Assembly (NCBI GenBank): GCA_964370855.1
Contig: CAYJMF010000037.1
Coordinates: forward strand, 1 to 38,057
Direction: 5' to 3'
Source: JAKLKS01 sp964370855
GTDB lineage: Bacteria > Planctomycetota > JAJSAM01 > JAKLKS01
DNA: 38,057 nt
Positions within the stretch are counted from its first letter, which is position 1. The number at the start of each line of letters is the position of its first letter. The position numbers and the translations under genes are program-made. The notes beneath the pieces were generated by a model. The model saw nothing but the letters and a program-made list of their open reading frames with translations, searched no databases and had not been told where the DNA came from. Of the stretch, positions 30,422 to 37,702 are shown in pieces.

Positions 30422-32175
30422 CGACGGCCGCCCCCCCCCACGTCCACCACCGGGCCCCCGAGGGGTTCCTGCGGAGGTACGTCTTCTCGACGGATCACAA
30501 GACCATCGGGAAGCAGTACCTCTGGCTCGGGATGCTCTTCCTCCTGCTGGCCGGCGCCTTCGCCATGGTGATCCGCTGGCAGCTGGCCTACCCCTTCCGT
30601 CCCATCCCCGTCCTCGGCGGCCTCTTCCTCTCGGGGAGCGACGGCGCCCTCAAGCCGGAGCAGTACACGATGCTCTTCACCATGCACGGGAGCCTGATGG
30701 TCTTCTTCGCCATCACCCCCATCCTCTTCGGGGCCTTCGGGAACTTCGTCCTCCCCCTCCAGCTCGGGGCCGAGGACATGGCCTTCCCGACCCTCAACAT
30801 GCTCTCCTTCTGGACCATCGCCCTCGGCGGGGTCCTGATGATGGCCTCCTTCTTCGTCCCCGAGGGGGCCGCCTCCGCGGGGTGGACCTCCTACCCCCCC
30901 CTGGCGGGGCCGAAGTACACCCTGGGCCACGGGCAGACCCTCTGGCTCGTGGGGATCCTCGCCGCCGGCACCTCCACCCTCATGGGGGCCATCAACTTCA
31001 TCGCCACCATCCTCAACTTCCGGGCCGAGGGGCTGACGATGATGCGCCTGCCCCTCACGGTGTGGGGCTTCTTCTACTCCTCCGTCCTCAGCCTCTTCTG
31101 GGTGCCCGTCGTCGCCGCGGCCCTCTTCCTCGTGGTGGCGGACCGCCTCTTCGGGACCTCCTTCCTCGTGGCCGGCCCCTCGGCCCCCCACGAGGGCGGC
31201 CAGCCCCTCCTCTACCAGCACCTCTTCTGGGGGTTCGGCCACCCCGAGGTCTACATCCTCATCCTCCCCGTGTGGGGGATCGTGGCGGACATCCTCTCCG
31301 TCTTCTCCCGCAAGCCCGCCTTCGGCTACCGCCTCACGGTGCTGGCCATGGGGACCATCACCACGGTGAGCAGCGTGGTCTGGGGCCACCACATGTTCAC
31401 CAGCGGGATGAACCCGCTGCTGGGCAAGGCCTTCATGCTGCTGACCATCACCATCTCCGTCCCCACGGCCTGCTTCTTCTTCAACTGGCTGGCCACCCTC
31501 TGGAAGGGGTCGCTGCGGCTCGAACCGCCGATGCTGTACACCCTGGGCATCGTCTTCGTCTTCGCCATCGGCGGCCTCACGGGCCTCCACAACGCCGTGC
31601 AGGCGCTGGACATCTACATCCACGACACCTACTTCGTGGTGGGGCACTTCCACTACACCCTGGCCGCCAGCGTGCTCTTCGGGGGCTTCGCCGGGCTCTC
31701 CTACTGGTACCCGAAGATGTTCGGCCGCCACATGAACCCGGCGATCCTGAAGGTCCACTTCTGGCTCACCTTCGTCCTCCTCAACGTCGTGTTCTTCACG
31801 ATGATGGCCATCGGCGTGGCGGGCCACCCGCGCCGCATCGCGGACCCCTCGGGCTACTCCTACCTGCGGCCCCACATGTGGATGAACACCCTCATGGCCC
31901 ACGCCGCCCTGCTGCTGGGCCTGGTCCAGCTGCTCTTCGTGTGGACCTTCGTCGCCTCCATGTTCGGGAGGAAGCGGGTCGCCGCGCCCAACCCGTGGAA
32001 CGCGGCCACCCTCGAGTGGGCCACGGCCTCGCCGCCCCCCTGGTACAACTTCGAGGCGCCCCCGGTGGTGGTGCGGGGCCCCCACGAGTACTCCTCGCCG
32101 GAGGCCGACGCCGCCGGCGCCGACTGGGTGCCCCAGGGCACCGTGACCCCGGCCCCCGGCGGGGGTGGCGCATGA
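30418..32175 (+). CDS. coxA: Cytochrome c oxidase subunit I (A-type heme-copper oxidase)
   Basis: 585 residues, about 12 membrane helices, catalytic subunit reducing O2 to water. A GGAGGTG site precedes the GTG start. Heme and CuB ligands are complete: His90 (MHGSLM), His275 with Tyr279 (FGHPEVY), His324/His325 (WGHHM), and His410/His412 (VVGHFHYT). The D-channel Asp120 (GAEDMAFP) and Glu277 are kept. In the K-channel, the usual VPTGIKIFSW reads VPTACFFFNW, so Phe353 (codon 31474-31476) replaces the Lys. The C-terminal ~60 residues are hydrophilic. Overlaps coxB and coxC by four bases each. Confidence 0.97.
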   Translation: MTTAAPPHVHHRAPEGFLRRYVFSTDHKTIGKQYLWLGMLFLLLAGAFAMVIRWQLAYPFRPIPVLGGLFLSGSDGALKPEQYTMLFTMHGSLMVFFAITPILFGAFGNFVLPLQLGAEDMAFPTLNMLSFWTIALGGVLMMASFFVPEGAASAGWTSYPPLAGPKYTLGHGQTLWLVGILAAGTSTLMGAINFIATILNFRAEGLTMMRLPLTVWGFFYSSVLSLFWVPVVAAALFLVVADRLFGTSFLVAGPSAPHEGGQPLLYQHLFWGFGHPEVYILILPVWGIVADILSVFSRKPAFGYRLTVLAMGTITTVSSVVWGHHMFTSGMNPLLGKAFMLLTITISVPTACFFFNWLATLWKGSLRLEPPMLYTLGIVFVFAIGGLTGLHNAVQALDIYIHDTYFVVGHFHYTLAASVLFGGFAGLSYWYPKMFGRHMNPAILKVHFWLTFVLLNVVFFTMMAIGVAGHPRRIADPSGYSYLRPHMWMNTLMAHAALLLGLVQLLFVWTFVASMFGRKRVAAPNPWNAATLEWATASPPPWYNFEAPPVVVRGPHEYSSPEADAAGADWVPQGTVTPAPGGGGA

Positions 32176-32759
32176 GCCACGGCGCCGCCGTCGCGATCCG
32201 CCGGGAATCCTCCCCGGTCCCCACCTCCCGGCTCGGGATGTGGCTCTTCCTCTCCTCCGAGGTGATGTTCTTCGCGGCCCTCATCGGCTCCTACATCGTG
32301 CTCCGTCTCGGGGCCTCCTCCTGGCCCGACCCGGGCGAGGTGCTGGGGGTGGGGATCCTGGCGGTGAACACCTTCATCCTCATCGTCTCCTCGGTCTCCA
32401 TGGTCATGGCCCACGACGCCGCCGCCTCGGGGGACTTCGCCCGCTGCCGGCGGTACCTCCTCGCCACGGCGGGGCTCGGCCTCTGCTTCCTCGGCATCAA
32501 GGCCTTCGACTACGCCCACCTCGCCCACGGGGGATTCACCATCGGGTCGAGCCTCTTCGCCTCCTGCTACTTCACCCTCACGGGCTTCCACGGCCTCCAC
32601 GTGCTGGCCGGCGTCGTGGCCCTGCTGGTGGGGGCGGGGAAGGCCGGGAACGGGACCCTCACGAGGGAGGACCACGGCTACGTCGAGGGGGTGGGGCTCT
32701 ACTGGCACTTCGTGGACCTGGTCTGGATCGTGCTGTTCGCGATCCTCTGCCTGATGTAG
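32172..32759 (+). CDS. coxC: Cytochrome c oxidase subunit III
   Basis: 195 residues, five membrane helices, the short form that lacks the first two helices. Motifs GMWLFLSSEVMFFAALI near the start, GFHGLHVLAG and the final YWHFVDLVWIVLF are diagnostic. The subunit stabilises the catalytic core and its proton uptake. The ATG overlaps the coxA stop (ATGA). The subunit IV gene starts 11 bases downstream. Confidence 0.95.
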   Translation: MSHGAAVAIRRESSPVPTSRLGMWLFLSSEVMFFAALIGSYIVLRLGASSWPDPGEVLGVGILAVNTFILIVSSVSMVMAHDAAASGDFARCRRYLLATAGLGLCFLGIKAFDYAHLAHGGFTIGSSLFASCYFTLTGFHGLHVLAGVVALLVGAGKAGNGTLTREDHGYVEGVGLYWHFVDLVWIVLFAILCLM

Positions 32760-32769
32760 GAGAGCGGAC

Positions 32770-33120
32770 ATGGGCGACTTCGCCGGCGAACCGGGCGTCA
32801 CCGACGAGGGGAGGCTCCACGAGGGGGGCTCCCTCCTGTGGTCCGTGAAGCGGGTCTTCCTCTGGCTGGCGGTCCTGACCGTGGCGGAGGTGGCGGTGGT
32901 CTGGCTCCGCTTCCTGCCGAAGGGGGCCATCGCGGCGCTGCTCCTCGCCGGGGCCCTGGCCAAGGCGGCCCTGGTGGCCCTCCACTTCATGCACCTGCGC
33001 ATCGAGAAGCGGTTCACCCTCTGGATGCTCGCCGTGGCCGTCGCCCTGGGGGCGGTCTTCATCCTCGGCCTCGTCCCGGACCTCGTCTTCGGCCCCGGGT
33101 CCGGGGCGGCGGGGGGCTAG
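32770..33120 (+). CDS. coxD: Cytochrome c oxidase subunit IV (prokaryotic small subunit)
   Basis: 116 residues with three membrane helices. The family signature ALAKAALVALHFMHLRIEKR spans the middle helix. Small subunit IV proteins lie beside subunit III in most bacterial aa3/caa3 operons and are thought to help assembly. AGGAGAGCGGAC provides the ribosome site before ATG 32770. No assembly genes (ctaA, ctaB, sco, ctaG) lie in this window. Confidence 0.88.
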   Translation: MGDFAGEPGVTDEGRLHEGGSLLWSVKRVFLWLAVLTVAEVAVVWLRFLPKGAIAALLLAGALAKAALVALHFMHLRIEKRFTLWMLAVAVALGAVFILGLVPDLVFGPGSGAAGG

Positions 33121-33121
33121 G

Positions 33122-33382
33122 GTGGGGGGGCGACTCCCCGCCCGGATGGCCGTCGCGGCCGCAGTGCTCCTGGCCGCCTCCGGCCCGGCCCTCGCCCAGG
33201 GCTGCGCCATGTGCCGGAAGAACCTCGAGCAGAACGGGGGGGCCGGCCTCCTCCAGGGCTTCTACTGGTCCATCCTCCTCCTCGTCTCTCTCCCCCTCCT
33301 CATGACCGGCACCTTCGCCTTCCTCTTCTGGCGTGCGGGGAGGCGCAAAGGCGCGAAGGCAGGGACGTTCCTAACTAAGTAA
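33122..33382 (+). CDS. Small exported CxxC membrane protein next to the oxidase operon
   Basis: 86 residues from a GTG at 33122, one base after the subunit IV stop. A signal peptide (MAVAAAVLLAASGPALA) is followed by GCAMCRKN, a CxxC motif on the outer side of the membrane, then a helix (FYWSILLLVSLPLLMTGTFAFLF). I recall similar CPMC-type one-helix proteins near cox genes. The position fits copper delivery or assembly, but this is inference. The last ~10 residues (from about KAGTFLTK) and the TAA stop come from the palindrome at 33356-33459. Confidence 0.65.
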   Translation: MGGRLPARMAVAAAVLLAASGPALAQGCAMCRKNLEQNGGAGLLQGFYWSILLLVSLPLLMTGTFAFLFWRAGRRKGAKAGTFLTK

Positions 33383-33459
33383 CTAACTCCGCGGGGGCCG
33401 GTCGACATCGCGGCCGGGCCCCGCGGAGTTAGTTACTTAGTTAGGAACGTCCCTGCCTT
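33356..33459. repeat. 41-bp perfect inverted repeat ending the oxidase cluster (all-frame stops)
   Basis: Arms 33356-33396 and 33419-33459 are exact reverse complements; loop 22 bases. TAA occurs at 33372, 33376, 33380 and 33384, four bases apart, so all three frames stop; because the element is palindromic, minus-strand translation entering from the right meets the same stops. TAA 33380-33382 ends the CxxC gene. Arm core and flanks match the palindrome at 29345-29447. It lies 23 bases before a tRNA gene. Probable terminator and mobile repeat. Confidence 0.95.
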
Positions 33460-33482
33460 TACATTCCACGGTTCGTCTCGGT

Positions 33483-33558
33483 GCCGGCGTAGCTCAGTTG
33501 GTAGAGCAGGGGATTCATAAGCCCCGGGTCGCAGGTTCAAGTCCTGCCGCCGGTACCA
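33483..33558 (+). tRNA. trnM: tRNA with CAT anticodon (Met; Ile2 possible)
   Basis: 76 bases including an encoded CCA (33556-33558). Seven-pair acceptor (GCCGGCG with CGCCGGT, one G-U), D-arm GCTCAGTTGGTAGAGC, anticodon loop TTCATAA with CAT, a GGGTC variable loop and a perfect T-arm (GCAGG TTCAAGT CCTGC). The top anticodon-stem pair is A-G, otherwise the fold is standard. The elongator Met type is most likely; a lysidine-modified Ile tRNA cannot be excluded. The initiator type is unlikely. Confidence 0.95.
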
Positions 33559-33881
33559 CCCATCCCCCCCTTCCCCCCCTCCGCCACCCCCCCTTCCTCG
33601 CCGGAACCCCCCTCCCCGGGGACCGGGTCATGAGTCTGTCATCGGCCCCCCCGGTGACCGGGTTTCTGCTTGCTTGGATTCGGCCCATCGCTAGGATCCG
33701 AAGGCCGCCGACTCCGTGGGCATGGAGTGCGGTGCTGCGGGCGTCGTCCCGCGGCGTGCCGTGCGAAGTGGGCCATCCGAAGTTCGCCGAATCCCGACAC
33801 TTGGAACTTGTTCGCAACGGGCCGGTCCCCGGAAGCAGGGGAGGCCGGCCGGGTCCGTCGTCAGGAAGGGGGCCGAATCCG
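33559..33881 (+). other. Gene-free region before the secretin gene
   Basis: 323 bases. The first ~60 are C-rich runs. No protein frame here has support; the frame running through it is only an upstream extension of the secretin frame through the tRNA. Just before the secretin ATG lies AGGAAGGGGG, a plausible ribosome site. The promoter of the secretin gene must be here but I cannot point to it. Confidence 0.6.
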
Positions 33882-36644
33882 ATGAGCACGAGGAAGGCAT
33901 GGCGCCTGTTCGGGGCGCTGATCGTCGTGGGCCTCGCCGCCGTCCCCGCCGCGGGGTGCAAGTCCAAGGGGGCTGAGGGGGCGAAGAAGGCCGAGGCGCC
34001 GAAGGCCGTGGCCGCGAAGCCGGGCGACAAGCCCGCGGAGGCCAAGCCGGGCGACAAGGCCGCCGCGAAGCCCGCCGAAGCCGCGAAGCCCGTGGCCGCG
34101 AAGCCCGAAGCCGCGAAGCCGGCGGAGGCCGCGAAGCCCGCGGTCGTCGCCAAGGCGGCCGCAGAGGAGCCCAGGGCCCCCGGCACGATGTCCAAGGCCG
34201 ACGAGGCGAAGCTGAAGGAGCTCTCCGCGGACGCCAAGCGTCTCGAGGAGAGGCGCGCCTTCCTCGTCCAGAAGACCGTGGAGATGGGCGACGAGCTCTA
34301 CTCCGTCGGCGAGTGGGAGAAGGCCCGCCGGATGTACTCCGAGGTCCTGAACCTCCAGCCGGGCAACGCCCACGCGACCCGCCGCATCGAGGAGATCGGG
34401 GCCCACCTCAACGAGAGGGGCGCCTCCACCGCCGCGGTGTTCGAGAACGCCAGGGCCGAAGCCGCCATCCGCCGCGACCGCGCCCGCATGGAGGTCGCCG
34501 GCCTGGTGGGCGCCGGCCGCACCGCCGAGTCCAAGGGCGACTACGAGGCCGCCGTCTCCTCCTACGAGAAGGCCCTCATCATCGCGGAGCTCCAGCAGTT
34601 CTCCGTGGACGTCCAGCCTTCCGCCGACGCCCTCCGCGGGATGATTTCCGAGGCGAAGCAGCGCCGCGGCAAGGCCGAGATCGACCGCCGCCGCGAGGAG
34701 TTCCGCGCCGCCCAGGACGTGAAGAGGGCCGAGGACGCCCGGGAGCGCGAGCAGCGCCGGGTCACCATCCAGACCCTCTTCCGCGACGCCAACGCGGCCA
34801 TGGAGCAGGAGCGCTACCAGACGGCGCAGGACCTGGCCGAGGAGATCCTCCGGATCGACCCGACCAACTCCGACGCCCAGAAGCTCCGCAGCATCGCCAT
34901 CCGCGCCTACAACGCCCAGTACGAGACCGCCATCCGGACGGCGCTGCGCGAGGAGTGGAAGAAGGCCTTCGAGAAGCTGCAGCAGGCCGTCATCCCCCAG
35001 ACCGACCTCGTGAAGTTCCCCGACTCCTGGAGCGTCAAGGAGAGCCTCAGCAGCGCCCCCAACTTCTCCACGGGGACCGCCTTCCAGGCCGACCCGCAGA
35101 CCGCCGCCATCCGGGCGCGCCTCGAGTCCGTCAAGCTCCCCCTCAACATCGGCAACGAAGAGACGCCCATCCAGGACCTGCTGCAGTGGCTGTCCGGCAT
35201 GACGGGCGTGAACATCGTCCTCGACGGCAAGGCCCGCGAGGGCAAGTCGGACCAGGACCTGATGCTCCAGCAGTACAACCTCGCCGCCCCGCTGGCGGTG
35301 ACCGAGATCCTCGACCTCGTCACCCTCGGCAAGAACCTCGGATGGACCATCAAGAACGGCGTGGTGCTGGTCACCACCCCGGAGGCGGTCCGCGGCTCCC
35401 CGGTCCTCGACCTCTACGACGTGAAGGACATCACGGCGGGCATCATGGACTTCCCCGCCGAGGACATCAACCTGCAGCCCTCCGGCGGCAGCGGCTTCGC
35501 ACTGCCCGTCGAGGATGACGCGGAGCCCAAGAAGGCCTTCGAGGGCGACGCCATCAAGGACCTCATCACCAACAACGTCGACAAGGACATCTGGGGCCAG
35601 GAGGGGGCCAACGTCGAGTACCGCGAGCCCGGCACCCTCGTCGTGAAGGCGCCCATCGGGACCCACCAGAAGATCCGCAAGCTCCTCTCCGACCTCCGCA
35701 ACACCGGCGGGATGCAGGTCGCCATCGAGACCCGCTTCATCACGGTCACCGACAACTTCCTGCAGGACGTCGGCGTCGACCTCCGCGGCCTCGGCGACGA
35801 CTCCCTCGGGACGGGCGTCCCCGGCAAGGGCACCCGCGCGAACTTCGACGACGTGCTCGGCGGCAGCGCCGCCTCCCCGCAGGGCATCGGCACGGGCCTC
35901 GACTCCGGGGTGTTCTACAACTTCGGCCACGCCTCCCAGGACCTGCGCGCCCGCGTCGAGAACCTCTACGACCAGGCCCTCGGGAAGACCGGCATCCTCA
36001 CCCCCACGGGCGGCACGACCATCCAGGCCACCTGGCTCGACGACCTGCAGATCGAGGCCATCCTGCGCGCGGTCCAGAAGTCGGAGCGCGCGACCACGGT
36101 CATCGCCCCCCGCATCACCGCCTACAACTCGCAGCGCGCCAACGTGCAGGTGCTGAACCAGGTCTCCTACATCTCCGACTACGACGTCGAGATCGCCCAG
36201 CTGTCCCAGATCGGCGACCCCATCATCCAGCAGCTGCGCGACGGCATCATCCTCGACATCCGCCCGGTCATCTCCGCCGACCGCCGCTTCGTCACCATGG
36301 AGCTCCGGCCGACGGTGGCCCTGCTCCAGCGCCCCATCCAGACCTTCTCCACGACCCTGGGCAACGGGCCGCCGGTCTCCATCCAGCTCCCCGAGATCCG
36401 GATCCAGCGCGTGCGCACCACGGTCACCGTCCCGGACGGGGGCACCCTCCTCCTCGGCGGGCTGAACTTCTACGAGGAGCAGAAGATGGACACGTCGGTC
36501 CCCTTCCTCTCCGAGATCCCCATCCTCAACTTCTTCTGGAGCCGCCGCGGCACCTTCATCGAGCGCCGCAACCTCTTCATCCTCCTCAAGGCGACCATCA
36601 TCCGCCTCGAGGAGCACGAGCCGAACATGGGGCGCCGCGGCTAG
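33882..36644 (+). CDS. Lipoprotein secretin (type II/III secretion or pilus-type outer-membrane channel)
   Basis: 920 residues from ATG 33882. The signal peptide ends in a lipobox VPAAGC (Cys26). A Lys/Ala/Pro repeat (about 41-93, AAKPGDK-type units) follows, then charged helices and three TPR-like units (e.g. ELYSVGEWEKARRMYSEVLNLQPGN). An N-domain is seen at NEETPIQDLLQWLSGMTGVNIVLDG, then the secretin core from about residue 615 (VAIETRFITVTDNFLQDVGVD) with the hallmark VPDGGTLLLGGLNF near the end. It is monocistronic, with its own terminator. No pilus or secretion partners lie nearby, so the exact system is open. Confidence 0.9.
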   Translation: MSTRKAWRLFGALIVVGLAAVPAAGCKSKGAEGAKKAEAPKAVAAKPGDKPAEAKPGDKAAAKPAEAAKPVAAKPEAAKPAEAAKPAVVAKAAAEEPRAPGTMSKADEAKLKELSADAKRLEERRAFLVQKTVEMGDELYSVGEWEKARRMYSEVLNLQPGNAHATRRIEEIGAHLNERGASTAAVFENARAEAAIRRDRARMEVAGLVGAGRTAESKGDYEAAVSSYEKALIIAELQQFSVDVQPSADALRGMISEAKQRRGKAEIDRRREEFRAAQDVKRAEDAREREQRRVTIQTLFRDANAAMEQERYQTAQDLAEEILRIDPTNSDAQKLRSIAIRAYNAQYETAIRTALREEWKKAFEKLQQAVIPQTDLVKFPDSWSVKESLSSAPNFSTGTAFQADPQTAAIRARLESVKLPLNIGNEETPIQDLLQWLSGMTGVNIVLDGKAREGKSDQDLMLQQYNLAAPLAVTEILDLVTLGKNLGWTIKNGVVLVTTPEAVRGSPVLDLYDVKDITAGIMDFPAEDINLQPSGGSGFALPVEDDAEPKKAFEGDAIKDLITNNVDKDIWGQEGANVEYREPGTLVVKAPIGTHQKIRKLLSDLRNTGGMQVAIETRFITVTDNFLQDVGVDLRGLGDDSLGTGVPGKGTRANFDDVLGGSAASPQGIGTGLDSGVFYNFGHASQDLRARVENLYDQALGKTGILTPTGGTTIQATWLDDLQIEAILRAVQKSERATTVIAPRITAYNSQRANVQVLNQVSYISDYDVEIAQLSQIGDPIIQQLRDGIILDIRPVISADRRFVTMELRPTVALLQRPIQTFSTTLGNGPPVSIQLPEIRIQRVRTTVTVPDGGTLLLGGLNFYEEQKMDTSVPFLSEIPILNFFWSRRGTFIERRNLFILLKATIIRLEEHEPNMGRRG

Positions 36645-36676
36645 CGCGCCGCCTCACGTCGATACGAAACGCAACG

Positions 36677-36700
36677 GCGGGCCGCCTTAGGGCGGCCCGC
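36677..36700 (+). terminator. Rho-independent-like terminator of the secretin gene
   Basis: A perfect 10-bp stem (gcgggccgcc at 36677-36686 with ggcggcccgc at 36691-36700) and a TTAG loop, 33 bases after the stop. It is followed by TTACATTA, a weak T-rich tail. It differs in sequence from the long palindromes of this window. Confidence 0.75.
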
Positions 36701-36723
36701 TTACATTACCCGGGAGGTGTCCG

Positions 36724-37470
36724 ATGGGTTGCATGCAGGGCCGCCGCATACACGTGACGGGGGGCGGCCCCAACATCGGCCGCGCCATCGCCGCCGCCGC
36801 CGCCGGGGCGGGGGCGGCCGTGGCGATCCTGGAGAAGGAGCCGGGGGCGGCGGGGGAGGCCGTGGCCGCCATCGCCGCCGCCGGGGGACGGGCGATGGAG
36901 GTCGCGGCGGACCTGTCGGATCCCGCCGCCGTGGAGCGGGCCGTGGCGGAGGCGGTCGCGGCCCTCGGAGGTCTCGACGGCCTCGTCAACAACGCCGGCG
37001 TCTACGTCCGCGGCCCCTTCCTGGATCTCACCCCGGCGCAGTGGGATCTCTCCCTCGGCGTCAATCTCCGGGGCGCTTTCCTCGCCACGCGGGCCTTCGG
37101 CCGCCACCTCCGGGAGCGGGGGGGCGCCGGGTCCGTGGTGAACATCGCCTCCGTCCACGGGACCGTGGGGGACGCGGACATGGTCGCCCACGGCGCCTCC
37201 AAGGCGGGACTGCTCGGTTTCACGAGGTCCGCCGCCGAGGCGCTCCGCCCCCTCGGCATCCGCGTGAACGCCGTCTCCCCCGGCGCCGTGGCCACGTGGA
37301 AGGGGCCCTTCGACGCCCCGGTCCCGGGAAGGCCCCTCGAGGAGATACTGGTCCCCCGGCAGGTGGCGGAGGCGGTGGTCTGGCTGCTCTCCGACGAGGC
37401 CTCGGGGGTCACGGGGATCGACCTTCCGGTGGGAGGAGGGACGGCGGTGGGGATCCGGGTGCCGGGGTAG
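36724..37470 (+). CDS. SDR-family oxidoreductase with His in the catalytic Tyr position
   Basis: 248 residues, classical short-chain dehydrogenase length. A GGGAGGTG site precedes ATG 36724. The cofactor motif is TGGGPNIGR (12-20), then NNAG (89-92), Ser143 (NIASVHG) and Lys160. The YxxxK tyrosine is His156 (AHGASKAG; codon CAC at 37189-37191). The fold ends with VNAVSPGAV and GVTGIDLPVGGG, as in reductases of the FabG type. Loss of the Tyr would impair normal SDR chemistry. One base (TAC to CAC) separates the two states. It is transcribed alone after a terminator. Confidence 0.88.
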   Translation: MGCMQGRRIHVTGGGPNIGRAIAAAAAGAGAAVAILEKEPGAAGEAVAAIAAAGGRAMEVAADLSDPAAVERAVAEAVAALGGLDGLVNNAGVYVRGPFLDLTPAQWDLSLGVNLRGAFLATRAFGRHLRERGGAGSVVNIASVHGTVGDADMVAHGASKAGLLGFTRSAAEALRPLGIRVNAVSPGAVATWKGPFDAPVPGRPLEEILVPRQVAEAVVWLLSDEASGVTGIDLPVGGGTAVGIRVPG

Positions 37471-37513
37471 GAGGGGCGTCCTGGTGGTTCGTGGGCACTG
37501 GGCGTGGGCGGGG

Positions 37514-37597
37514 CGCCCGGGAGTTCCACATCGGGGGGGGAGGAGTCACCCGTGTTTCTCCTACCTCTTCCTCCCCCCGATATGGAACTCCCGGGCG
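37514..37597. repeat. Near-perfect 25-bp inverted repeat downstream of the SDR gene
   Basis: Arms 37514-37538 (cgcccgggagttccacatcg then G run) and 37573-37597 pair with one mismatch; loop 34 bases. It starts 44 bases after the SDR stop. Arm length, loop size and 3'-end location resemble the three other palindromes, but the arm sequence is different. It lies close to a poor-quality stretch, so the G-run length is uncertain. Confidence 0.8.
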
Positions 37598-37600
37598 TGT

Positions 37601-37702
37601 ATGGGGAGAGGCACACCGGGGGGGGGGGGGGGGCGGGGGGGGGGGGGGGGGGGCGGGGCGCCCCCCCGGGGGGGGGGGGGGGGGGGGGGTTTNNNNNNNN
37701 NN
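37601..37702. other. Poly-G low-complexity stretch and assembly gap
   Basis: Long G runs with a few C and A breaks from about 37617 to 37690, followed by ten N (37693-37702). This is a typical artefact of poly-G reads and scaffold joining. Nothing biological should be read from it. Confidence 0.85.

Noticed and set aside
33515..34237. Minus-strand frame ending PAAGLEPATRGL upstream of the secretin
   Set aside because: The ending is the antisense of the tRNA at 33483-33558 and the rest is the shadow of the secretin start.
37617..37692. Poly-G tract as a G-quadruplex or recombination hotspot
   Set aside because: It adjoins a run of N and has the look of low-quality poly-G reads.
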